This document shows, piece by piece, positions 26,666 to 36,569 of a stretch of 64,000 bases of DNA. How positions within the stretch are numbered: position 1 is the stretch's first letter; each line of letters starts with the position of its first letter. Source of the DNA: RI-242 sp038246255 (GTDB lineage Bacteria > Planctomycetota > UBA1135 > GCA-002686595); NCBI GenBank assembly GCA_038246255.1, contig JBBRWC010000003.1:26065-90064 (forward strand), given 5' to 3'. A program made the translations under genes and the position numbers. The notes beneath the pieces were generated by a model. The model saw only the letters and a list, made by a program, of their open reading frames with translations. It had not been told where the DNA came from and made no database searches.

Positions 26666-29600
26666 ATGCCCCGCCCCCCGTCCCGCAAACCCAGCCCGCA
26701 CCCCGGGCCCGGAGGCCATGACGGTGCCCCCCCGCCGGCGATCCGCCTCGGGATCAGCCCCGTCGTGGCGCGGGAGCGACGCCTGCGCCGCCGCAGGCGC
26801 TGGATTGGCGCGGGCATCGTGCTGGTTGTCCTGGTCGCGGCGCTGTGGCTCAGCCGCGAGCGTGTCCTCCTGCCCCAACTGGCCCGGCTCGCGACATCGC
26901 TGGCACGGCAGGCCGGGTTGGAGCTCGCCATCGACGGCCTGCGCGGCAACCTGTGGAACCGGCTCGAAGCGCGCTCCATCACCCTGCGCAACGCCGTGCC
27001 GGGCCCCCTCGCGCGCCTCGCGGCCAGGGACGTCGGGATCTCCTACTCCCTCCCTGGGCTGCTCGCGGGCGATCCGTTCGCGCTGCATTCCGTCGAGGCG
27101 TCGGAACTCGATTTCGAACTCGACCTCGGGCTCCCCCCATCGTCGGAGGAACACAACGGTGGCGGTTCGAGCACGTTGCCGTCGTTCGCACGCAATTTGC
27201 CCGCCTTTTCCATCGACGCCCTCGACTTCGCGATCCACTTCGCAGGCGGCCGCGCTCTCGTGGGCACCGGCGGGCATCTCGAAGTTGCCGCGTCCGACGC
27301 AGCCCGCGGCCCCCAGCCGATCGCACTCACGCTCGAAAGCTTCGCGTGGCGCGACGGAGAAAACGAGAGCGCCGCACCGCTCGAACTCGCCGCGACGTGG
27401 ACACGGGGGCGGATCGCGCTCGGCGCACTGCGTTGGGGCGAACTCGCACCCATCGCCGCGGGCGAAGCCGACCTCGCGGAGCTTTCCGACGGGCGCGGTT
27501 CCGCCGAACTCGAACTCCACCTCGCGGGAGCGCCGGCGACGGTCGCATTTGGACTCGCCCATGGTCGCGTCGAAATCGACGTGCGCGCGCGCGACCTCGA
27601 CCTCCTGCGCGCCGCCGAGGAACTTGCGGCCCGCGATCCGGGGCTCTTTGCGCACCACCTGCCGCTTGCGGCGATTCCGTCGGGCCTGTGGCGTGTCGAC
27701 GCGGACCTTTCGCGCACGTTGGCGGGCGGCGAGCTGCGTGGCAAAGCGCGGGTCCTTGGCGAGCGCCTCGACATCGCTGGACGCGATGTGCAGCGCGCCG
27801 AAGCACGCCTCGATCTCGAGGGCGATCGACTGTACCTGCGGACCCTCGACGTCGTGGAGCCGCGCAACACCCTCGCCCTGCGCGACATCGAGATCGACCT
27901 TGGCGCCGACGACCTGACCAGCCTCTTCGCGGGGTCCGCGGGGCGCGTGCGGCTCGACATGCGCGACCTCGCCGGCCTGATCGATCCGCGGGGCGCGCCC
28001 ATCGAGCGCCTGCCCGAACACCGCCTCACCGCCGTCGCGGCGCTCGAGGAAGGCCGTTTGCGCGTGCTCGAGGGACGCTTTGACACCCCCGGCGGGTCGC
28101 TGATCCTCACCGGCGGTTCGGCGCGTGCGGAGCGCGGCCCGCGCCCTCTTAGCGGCGCTCCCGCACCTCTGCGCGTGCGCCACGATTTTGCCGGCCTCGC
28201 CGACTTCGAATCGCTCGAGCCGCTGACGGCGATCCTGCAGCTCGGCGACTTCGCCGGCGACCTGCGCGGACGGTTCGACCTCAAGGGTGTCGGCGCCGAC
28301 ATCGACGCCAGCGCGACCCTTGCAGGCTCGGGCGTGGTCGCCGCCGGTTGGTCCCTCGGCGCGGTGGATCTTGACATCGCCCTGAACGGCGGGCGGCTCG
28401 CTGTCCGCCGCCTCGTCGCCGCCCAGGGCGACGAAAGCCTCGAAGCGACGGGCGCGATCGTGCTCTACGGCGCCGGGCGCACCGCGGTGCCGCTCGAGTT
28501 CGACGACGTGGTGGTCGATGCGCGCATCGGCTCCACTTGGGAGGCCCTCGCGCCGCGGCTCGGAACGGGCGTCCCCGCCCTCGAGCGCCTGTCCGCGCGG
28601 GTCGAACTCGACGGCACGCTCGCAGCGCTGCGGGCGGATGTCAGCGCGAGCGCGCAGGGACTCGTACTTGGCGACGAGCGCTTCGGGGAAGTGGCGTTCG
28701 ACCTCGTCGCGCGGCCGCGTTCGGACGGCGAAGGTGTGGAAATCGAACGTGTCCACGCGCGCGCGAGTTCGCCCTTTGGAGAGGTGGAAGCGCGCGGTTC
28801 GGGCAGCTATGCGCCTGACGTCCTGCGCGTGCGGCTCGAGGAGTTTGACATAGCGCGCGGCGAAGAGCGTTTGTCGCTCGAGCGTCCGATCGAATACGAG
28901 CGCGCGGCCGGCAGCCACCGGCTGGAGCGGGCGGCGCTGTCCGGATCGTCCGGCGCGATCGCCGTCGAACTCGACGGCCCGGACGACGGCATCCAAATCC
29001 GCGTGCTCGCGTCGCAACTCGACATCGCTCCCTTCGCGGGCCGCTTCCTGCCCGCCGAGCTCGAACTGTCGAGTCTCGATCTCAACGGCCGCGTGCGCCT
29101 GGGTTCAGGTGGTGTGCTGCGCGAAGCGGAGATCCGCGCGAACACACCGCACCTGCGACCGCGCGCGCACCTGCCCGCGAGCGAGCTGACCATCGACGCG
29201 CGCTGGAGCGAAGACACCCTCACTCTCGCAAAGCTCGAGGCGCATTCGGATGCGGGCGACCGCGTGCAGCTCGAAGGCCAACTGCCGCTCGCCCTGTCCG
29301 CAAATCCATTCGCCGCGGGCGCGATCGCTGTAAGTGGCTACGTGCGCATCGCGGACGCAAGCCGTTGGCTGCCCGCGGACACGGCGTCGGGTGACCTTCA
29401 ACTCGGGCTCGAGCTGGGCGGAAGTTGGAGCGCGCTCAAGGGCGACCTGTCCGTCGATGCGCTCGAGCTCAGGTTTGGCGCCGCCGATTCCCCGGTCGGA
29501 CAATTGGGCGCCGCCGATGTGTCCGCCCGCTGGTCGCTCGACGGCACGTCGGCGCAGCTCGACGAGCTTCAGGTGCGCTGGGAATCCCAGGCCACGCTCG

Positions 29601-30985
29601 CCCTGCGCGGCGACCTGGAGATTCCGCTCGATGCACCGGAATGGGCGCGCGACCGGTTTGCCGCGCTGCGGCACACACCCTTCGATTTCACGGGCAAGGC
29701 AGCGATCCCCCACCTCGAGTGGCTGGTGCCCCTCTTGCCCCGCGTCCGCACGCTCGCCGGCGCGGCCCGGATCGAGGACATCCGCCTGCGCGGCACCTTC
29801 GAGGACATGGAGCGCAACGCCACCCTCCATCTTAGGGGTGTGCTCGTGAAGTTTGACTCCGACCTGCCGGCGATCGACGACCTGGTGGGAGCGCTCGAGC
29901 TGTCGCGCCGCGTCGTGACTCCCGACGAGGCCAACGATCCGGACGCGGGCAAACCGTTTGAGGCGGAGGTGCTCGACGTGCGCGAGCTGCAGGCGACCGC
30001 CGGCGGTTCGCCCCTTGAGCTGCGCGGTTGGATCGCTCCCTTCGAGACCGAGCCGATTGTGTCGCTGGAGGTCGTGGGCGAAGACCTTTTGCTCTACCGC
30101 ACGCCGGACACGACCGTGCGGGCCGACGCCGAGCTGTGGCTCAGCGGCCCCGCGGGATCGCTACACCTTTCGGGCACGGTCGAGCCCACATCCGCGCGCT
30201 TCACGCGCAACGTCAACTTCCTGAACCTTGGCCGCGGTGGACGGCCTTCACCGCGCCGCGCGCGCGGTATCGAACTGTTCTCCTTGCGCAACCCGCCGCT
30301 CTCCACGATGACGTTCGACGTGCGTGTGCGCGCGCGCGAGCCGTTCCGCATCGAAAACAACTTTGCGCGCGGATCGCTGCTGCCCGACATCACGCTCAAG
30401 GGCAGCGGCGAGGTCCCGATCATCGAGGGACCGATCTACTTGCAGCCCACGCGCATCGCTCTGCCGGCGACGCGCCTGCGATTCACCGGCGGCACGATCC
30501 TATTCGAGCGCGAAGATCCGTTCGTGCCGCAGCTCAACCTGCGCGCCGAAACGCGCATGCGCGGTTACGAAATCGAGGTCCAGGTGCTGGGCCCCTACGA
30601 CGACCCGGACATCCTGATGACGTCGGTGCCGCCGCTCCCACCACAGGACGTGGCGGTGCTTGTCGCCACCGGCCAGTTGCCCGACTCTGCGCTGACTGCG
30701 GAAGGTGGCGCCCGCACCGCGCGCCTCGTCGCGCTTTACCTCGTGCAAGACATCTCCTCGCAGATTTTCGGCCGCGACGACGGCGGTCCCGAGGACAACT
30801 TCGTCGAGCGCTTCGAAGTCTCGACGGGGCGCGACGTCTCACGCAAAGGGCAGGAAACGATCGAAGGTTCATTCCTGCTGTGGGAGGGCCGCATCCTCGC
30901 GGATGAGCGCGGACTCATCACCGTGGAGCGCGACATCTACGACGACGTCAACTTCGGGCTGCGGCTCGTCCTGCGATTCCCGTGA
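26666..30985 (+). CDS. tamB: TamB/YdbH-type translocation and assembly module protein
   Basis: A 1439-residue protein with a basic N-terminus (RRRRRR around 40-45), one membrane helix at about 46-62, and a very long beta-strand-rich body, the AsmA/TamB architecture of a hydrophobic-groove bridge that moves phospholipid, or helps assemble proteins, between the inner and outer membranes. The conserved C-terminal TamB (DUF490) domain is clear: GSGEVPIIEGPIYLQPTRI, then GGTILFEREDPFVPQLNL, then PPLPPQDVAVLVATGQLP. ATG at 26666 is chosen because it gives the anchor. A TAGAAT hexamer near 26532 could be a -10 with a leader of about 125 nt. The GTGA overlap with the next gene couples it to its outer-membrane partner. 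Confidence 0.9.
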   Translation: MPRPPSRKPSPHPGPGGHDGAPPPAIRLGISPVVARERRLRRRRRWIGAGIVLVVLVAALWLSRERVLLPQLARLATSLARQAGLELAIDGLRGNLWNRLEARSITLRNAVPGPLARLAARDVGISYSLPGLLAGDPFALHSVEASELDFELDLGLPPSSEEHNGGGSSTLPSFARNLPAFSIDALDFAIHFAGGRALVGTGGHLEVAASDAARGPQPIALTLESFAWRDGENESAAPLELAATWTRGRIALGALRWGELAPIAAGEADLAELSDGRGSAELELHLAGAPATVAFGLAHGRVEIDVRARDLDLLRAAEELAARDPGLFAHHLPLAAIPSGLWRVDADLSRTLAGGELRGKARVLGERLDIAGRDVQRAEARLDLEGDRLYLRTLDVVEPRNTLALRDIEIDLGADDLTSLFAGSAGRVRLDMRDLAGLIDPRGAPIERLPEHRLTAVAALEEGRLRVLEGRFDTPGGSLILTGGSARAERGPRPLSGAPAPLRVRHDFAGLADFESLEPLTAILQLGDFAGDLRGRFDLKGVGADIDASATLAGSGVVAAGWSLGAVDLDIALNGGRLAVRRLVAAQGDESLEATGAIVLYGAGRTAVPLEFDDVVVDARIGSTWEALAPRLGTGVPALERLSARVELDGTLAALRADVSASAQGLVLGDERFGEVAFDLVARPRSDGEGVEIERVHARASSPFGEVEARGSGSYAPDVLRVRLEEFDIARGEERLSLERPIEYERAAGSHRLERAALSGSSGAIAVELDGPDDGIQIRVLASQLDIAPFAGRFLPAELELSSLDLNGRVRLGSGGVLREAEIRANTPHLRPRAHLPASELTIDARWSEDTLTLAKLEAHSDAGDRVQLEGQLPLALSANPFAAGAIAVSGYVRIADASRWLPADTASGDLQLGLELGGSWSALKGDLSVDALELRFGAADSPVGQLGAADVSARWSLDGTSAQLDELQVRWESQATLALRGDLEIPLDAPEWARDRFAALRHTPFDFTGKAAIPHLEWLVPLLPRVRTLAGAARIEDIRLRGTFEDMERNATLHLRGVLVKFDSDLPAIDDLVGALELSRRVVTPDEANDPDAGKPFEAEVLDVRELQATAGGSPLELRGWIAPFETEPIVSLEVVGEDLLLYRTPDTTVRADAELWLSGPAGSLHLSGTVEPTSARFTRNVNFLNLGRGGRPSPRRARGIELFSLRNPPLSTMTFDVRVRAREPFRIENNFARGSLLPDITLKGSGEVPIIEGPIYLQPTRIALPATRLRFTGGTILFEREDPFVPQLNLRAETRMRGYEIEVQVLGPYDDPDILMTSVPPLPPQDVAVLVATGQLPDSALTAEGGARTARLVALYLVQDISSQIFGRDDGGPEDNFVERFEVSTGRDVSRKGQETIEGSFLLWEGRILADERGLITVERDIYDDVNFGLRLVLRFP

Positions 30986-33135
30986 CGCACGCGCCGCACG
31001 AGTTCCGCACGGCGGCGGCGCGCGGCACCCGTGCACGGGGCATGCTGCCGCTATTGGCCGCGCTTGTATGCTTCGCGCTCGCGGGTTGTGGCACGGGCAG
31101 GACATCGCGCCTCGCAGCGCAGGATGCGGACGCAGCGTTCGAGACGTACGGCTTCGCGGTGCGTTTCTCCGGCACACTGCACGCGCAACCCGAGGACCTC
31201 GAGGAGGTCATCGACGACCAACTGAACGACTACGCTTCCAACGATTTGCGCCGGGCCTTTGTCGACGATGCCGCGTATGTGCTCGAGAACCACCTGCGCG
31301 CGCTCGGCTATGCCTTCGCGCGCGTGGACTACGACGTCGACCCGACGCCGCGTGGCAACTGGGTGACGTTCACCGTCGACGCAGGCCCGCGCGTCGAGGT
31401 GGGCGAGCTGCGCTTCGAGGAGGCGCGGGATCTCGACCTGGACACCGTGCGCGCTCTGTTCGACTTCAAGCTCGCCGAAGGCGGCGGTCCGCCGCTGTTC
31501 TCAGAAAGCGCGCTGCGCGGCGGCGCGTCGGCCCTGATCGACCTGTACCTTTCCAAGGGCTACCTCGACGCCAACGTCGACACGAGCGACGTGCGCTTCA
31601 GCGCGGACCGCAGCCGCGCCAACATGGTGGTGCGTGTGGCCGCGGGGCCGCGCTACATCGTCCAGGGTGTCCTGATCGACGGGGTACCGGAATCGGAGAG
31701 CAGTCGTGTCGGTCCGGTTCTCGAACGTTCGCTCGGCCAACCCTTCACCCCCCGCCTCGCGTTCGAGCTGCGCAACCGGTTGCTCGAGTGGTACGGCGAC
31801 CGCGGTTTTGCCGAGGTTTCCGTGAATGTCGAGCGCGACCTCGACACCGAATCGGGTGCGGTGCTCCTGCGCTACACCGTGACGAAGGGCGCGAGCATCG
31901 TGATCGCCGGTGTCGAAACCGAAGGACTGCGCAAAACCCGCCGCAGCGTGATCAAGGACCGTTTGCGTATGGGGCGCGGCGACCCATTCCGGCGCGAGCG
32001 CATGCGCGAAAGCTTCGCGCGCCTCTACCAGACCGCGCTTTTCGAGCGCGTGGGCCTCAGCCTCGCCCCCGCGCCCGAAGACCACGGCCTAGAACTTGCG
32101 CCCGGCGCAGAGGCCCGCATTTTGAAGGTCGAGGTCGAGGAGCTGCCATCCCAGGAGCTCTTCGTCGAGCCCGGCTACGGGTCCTACGAACAGTTTCGCG
32201 CGCGCATCGGATACCGCGAGCGCAACCTGCTTGGCACCGGCCGCGGGTTCCGCGCCGAAGCGACCGCGGCGCTCCTCGCGCTGCGCGCCGAAATCGGTCT
32301 CACGGACAACACCTTCATCTTCGACAACCTGCGCGCCGACTTTGCGGTACGTGGCAACGAACGCCAGGAACCATCGTTCACCCGCCAGGAAATCGGGTTT
32401 GCCTCGAGCTTCACGTGGCCGCTCGCGCCCAACGTCGAAAACACCGTCACCTACGGATTCAAGCGCAGCCGCATCTTCGACATCGATGTAATCGATGCCC
32501 TGGTCGAGGACGAGCTCGCGACAGTCGATATCAGTTCGGTGCTCGTGTCCATCCGCTACGACACTCGCAACGACCTGTTCGTGCCGTCGGAGGGTTGGCT
32601 CCTGCGCGGGGGCGTCGAGGTCGGTGACAACGCGATCGGCTCGGATCTCGACTTCATGCGCCTCAACGTCGGCAGCGCTCACTTCGTAAGCCTCGACTCG
32701 GACGGCGACACGGTACTTGCCCTCGCCGCGGAGAGCGGCGCGATCGTGCCCCACGGCCAGAGCGACGCCATTCCACTGCAGGAACGCTACTTCCTGGGCG
32801 GCGAGCGCAATGTGCGTGCGTTCAAGGAATCGAAACTCGGCCCCGCCGACGCGGAAGGCAACCCGGTGGGTGGCGAAGCGTTCACGCTCTTCAGCGCTGA
32901 GCTGCGCCAGCGCCTCGTCGGCAAGTTGCAAGGCGCGCTGTTCTTCGACGCGGGCAACGTCTTGCTCGACTACAACGACTGGTCGAGCTTCGAGCAGTTC
33001 CGCTGGGGTGTCGGCACCGGCGTGCGCTACGTCCTCCCCGTCGGTCCCTTGCGGCTCGATTTGGGCTGGAACCCCGAGGCGACCTCCGCCGAGAGCGAGC
33101 TGATTCTGCACTTTTCGCTGGGCATGTCGTTCTGA
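30982..33135 (+). CDS. Omp85-family TamA-type outer-membrane protein with lipoprotein signal (TamL-like)
   Basis: A 717-residue Omp85 protein: three or four POTRA-like domains (about 50-370) followed by a 16-strand-type barrel (about 380-717) that ends in HFSLGMSF, with the terminal Phe of the BAM-recognised beta-signal. The N-terminal signal is a lipoprotein one: hydrophobic stretch 22-35 and lipobox LAGC with Cys36. That is the feature of Bacteroidota TamL rather than proteobacterial TamA. GTG at 30982 overlaps the TamB stop; an ATG at 31042 would start directly at the signal peptide and is a good alternative. Together with TamB it should form the envelope-spanning TAM complex. It is the last gene before a repeat-filled convergent junction. 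Confidence 0.9.
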   Translation: MTHAPHEFRTAAARGTRARGMLPLLAALVCFALAGCGTGRTSRLAAQDADAAFETYGFAVRFSGTLHAQPEDLEEVIDDQLNDYASNDLRRAFVDDAAYVLENHLRALGYAFARVDYDVDPTPRGNWVTFTVDAGPRVEVGELRFEEARDLDLDTVRALFDFKLAEGGGPPLFSESALRGGASALIDLYLSKGYLDANVDTSDVRFSADRSRANMVVRVAAGPRYIVQGVLIDGVPESESSRVGPVLERSLGQPFTPRLAFELRNRLLEWYGDRGFAEVSVNVERDLDTESGAVLLRYTVTKGASIVIAGVETEGLRKTRRSVIKDRLRMGRGDPFRRERMRESFARLYQTALFERVGLSLAPAPEDHGLELAPGAEARILKVEVEELPSQELFVEPGYGSYEQFRARIGYRERNLLGTGRGFRAEATAALLALRAEIGLTDNTFIFDNLRADFAVRGNERQEPSFTRQEIGFASSFTWPLAPNVENTVTYGFKRSRIFDIDVIDALVEDELATVDISSVLVSIRYDTRNDLFVPSEGWLLRGGVEVGDNAIGSDLDFMRLNVGSAHFVSLDSDGDTVLALAAESGAIVPHGQSDAIPLQERYFLGGERNVRAFKESKLGPADAEGNPVGGEAFTLFSAELRQRLVGKLQGALFFDAGNVLLDYNDWSSFEQFRWGVGTGVRYVLPVGPLRLDLGWNPEATSAESELILHFSLGMSF

Positions 33136-33136
33136 A

Positions 33137-33200
33137 CGGCCCAGCGCTGCCCAGCGCTGCCCAGCAGAGCACAGCAGAGCCCAGCAGAGCACAGCTCAGC
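33137..33200. repeat. Short tandem repeat between convergent genes
   Basis: About six degenerate copies of a roughly 10-bp unit built from CAGCGCTGCC and CAGCAGAGCA/C fill the gap between the TamL-like gene and the LapA-domain gene. The first copies contain AGCGCT palindromes. It is noncoding and may be a slippage-prone terminator region. Confidence 0.75.
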
Positions 33201-33218
33201 CGCGGCTCGACCGGCAGG

Positions 33219-33430
33219 TCAGATCCGCGGCTTGCGCGTGCGTGCAAGCCACCAACCCACACTGAGACCGGGCACGAGCCCGAACAGGAAGCTGATCAGG
33301 ATCACCGCCCAGACCGGCATCACGTTGCCGGTCACGAGAAAGCTGACACGCACCGGCTGGTCGTTCAGGAACATGAACAGGGCCACGAGGCCCAGCGCGA
33401 TCACCGCAATGAGCAGCGGGCGCGGCAGTT

Positions 33431-33434
<4 letters not shown>
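33219..33434 (-). CDS. LapA-domain (DUF1049) small membrane protein
   Basis: A 71-residue protein with two membrane helices (about 7-24 and 42-62) and the LapA/DUF1049 pattern NDQPVRVSFLV between them. In E. coli the family acts in lipopolysaccharide assembly; the role here is inferred only by family. Start GTG 33434 overlaps the thiC stop as GTGA. The C-terminus ends in a basic cytoplasmic tail RTRKPRI. Confidence 0.85.
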
Positions 33435-35104
<1,670 letters not shown>

Positions 35105-35335
35105 GGCAGGTAGAGGCAGTCGGGTTGCGGGCAGAACGCCACCCGCATGGGGCCAAAGTATAGTCCTCACCCAAGCGGCTTCTGAGGTTCGACCCCCAAA
35201 TCGCTCGCAGAGCCGTCCAAACACGCCGCGTGGCCAACACGCCATCGGCATGCTCACCCCGCGGCGATCGGATCGAGGGCGGAATGTCTGGCAGGCGGGC
35301 GCTTTAGAGGCCCTCGCGGTAGGACTTTCTGACCG

Positions 35336-35644
35336 TCAAACGTCGTCGTCGCTCACGACCTCGTCGTCGCCGGTGAAGTAACCGTCGTCTTCCTCCTCCT
35401 CCTCTTCGTCTTCCTCATCCTCATCCTCGTCGTCGTCGTCGTCGTCGTCGTCATCATCGTCGTCATCATCGTCATCGTCATCGTCGTCGAAGTTGATGTC
35501 GTAGTCGTCCGCCGACGGGCCGGCGAGAACGAACCCGAAGGACTCGATCTCAAGCGCGGTGTCGGCCGACGGCTCGAGGTCGCAGGAGGAGGTGAACGGG
35601 GCGTCGGCGACGAGCACATCGGCGGCGTCGAGAAGGAGGGGCAT
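35336..35644 (-). CDS. Extremely acidic protein with a 20-Asp run
   Basis: A 102-residue protein with no signal peptide or recognised domain. Residues 1-52 are an ordinary acidic segment (MPLLLDAADVLVADAPF at the start). Residues 53-72 are twenty consecutive aspartates, 73-87 are mostly glutamate, and the tail is DGYFTGDDEVVSDDDV. The DNA of the acidic run is a GTC/ATC/CTC trinucleotide repeat, so length variation by slippage keeps frame. It could buffer divalent cations or mimic nucleic acid, but this is speculation. The gene stands alone upstream of thiC with a 231-bp gap. Its reality is supported by the non-repetitive ends; the ribosome binding site is weak. Confidence 0.6.
   Translation of the reverse strand: MPLLLDAADVLVADAPFTSSCDLEPSADTALEIESFGFVLAGPSADDYDINFDDDDDDDDDDDDDDDDDDDDEDEDEEDEEEEEEDDGYFTGDDEVVSDDDV
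35384..35488. repeat. Trinucleotide microsatellite inside the acidic-protein gene
   Basis: About 35 triplets of GTC, ATC, CTC and TTC (plus strand) encode the Asp20 and Glu-rich run on the minus strand. The longest pure block is eight GTC triplets starting at 35429. It is expected to expand or contract in steps of 3 bp. Confidence 0.85.
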
Positions 35645-36569
35645 GGCGTGCGATCCTGGGGGAGTTCAGCGTGTTTGGCGCCCGCGGGGGGGGGCCACCG
35701 TCCGGCCTAGCCGCAGGACGGATGCTCCGCGTGGAGGGCACCCCCCGCGCGGAAGATCGGGACCGTTGGAGTCGCTACCGATGCGATACCACGGTCGACC
35801 GGACGCGCGGTCGGACACGTTGACGGGGTTGGGCCTTGAAGGGTGATCGAGGACTGGGACGTCGTTTGGGGGAATGGTCAGCACATCGCGCGGCGCGCTC
35901 CGCATAGCCCGGAGTACGGCGATCCAGCGGTTCGAAGCGCCGTTGACGCAACGCGACCGTGGAAAGTTCCGGCGACCGCCCTATCGGGCAGCGCATGAAG
36001 GTAACGCAGTCGCCCGGCGTCCACCCCATCGGGAAGGACACGCGGGAGCGCTCTTAATTCCTCCCGCCGGGTCGGGTGGCAAGAAAATTCTGCGCGCGGC
36101 GGCTGGCCGGGTGCCAAACCCCGAGCGCGCGCCGCCAACGTCGCCCACAGGCCCTTCCGCGTCCCGCCGCGCTTGCCGGGGAGTCCGACCTCGCCCGCCC
36201 CTGCGCGCGCATCCTCGGGGCACGCCGCACCGACGCGCGAAGGGCTGGCGCCGCGACGGTTGGCCGCCGCCGGCCCGTGCGCGCCCGCACGCTCCGTTTG
36301 CGACTCTGGCGCCACCCTCGGCGCTTGAGCGCAAACCAACCGAGCCCTAGCCTGTCTCGCCATCACCCCGCCGCGAGCATCCCGTCGCGCGGTCCAAAGT
36401 GACGCCAAAGGCGCCCGTCTGCGTCCCCCCCCGGCCGCGGTCGGACCACCCCCGGCGCTTCCACGAGGAAGACCCCAAGGCGCTCCCCCAGCGCCTCCAC
36501 CACGCGCGGCTCCGCGCGGCGCCATTTGTGCAGCCCCATTGCGCTGCCCCCCCACCCCACCCCGCGCCC
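35645..36569. other. 925-bp region without a supported gene
   Basis: Between the acidic-protein gene and glutamine synthetase. Minus-strand frames (for example 35878-36555) are open only because of the base composition and show Gly/Arg/Ala-rich nonsense. TTAATTCC at about 36055 and the segment around 36068-36090 are locally AT-richer and may hold the glutamine synthetase promoter, but I could not fit sigma70 or sigma54 boxes. No RNA gene, repeat or mobile-element end is seen. Confidence 0.45.

Noticed and set aside
26567..29017. 816-codon open frame antisense to tamB
   Set aside because: It is a composition effect of high-GC codon use in the real gene; no domain, start signal or family likeness.
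36068..36090. Possible sigma54 promoter (TGGCA then CTGC) upstream of glutamine synthetase
   Set aside because: The GG and GC elements are 12 nt apart rather than the required 10, and the -12 box is poor.
35878..36555. 225-codon minus-strand frame in the gap before glutamine synthetase
   Set aside because: Gly/Arg/Ala-rich low-complexity product, no motif, no ribosome binding site.
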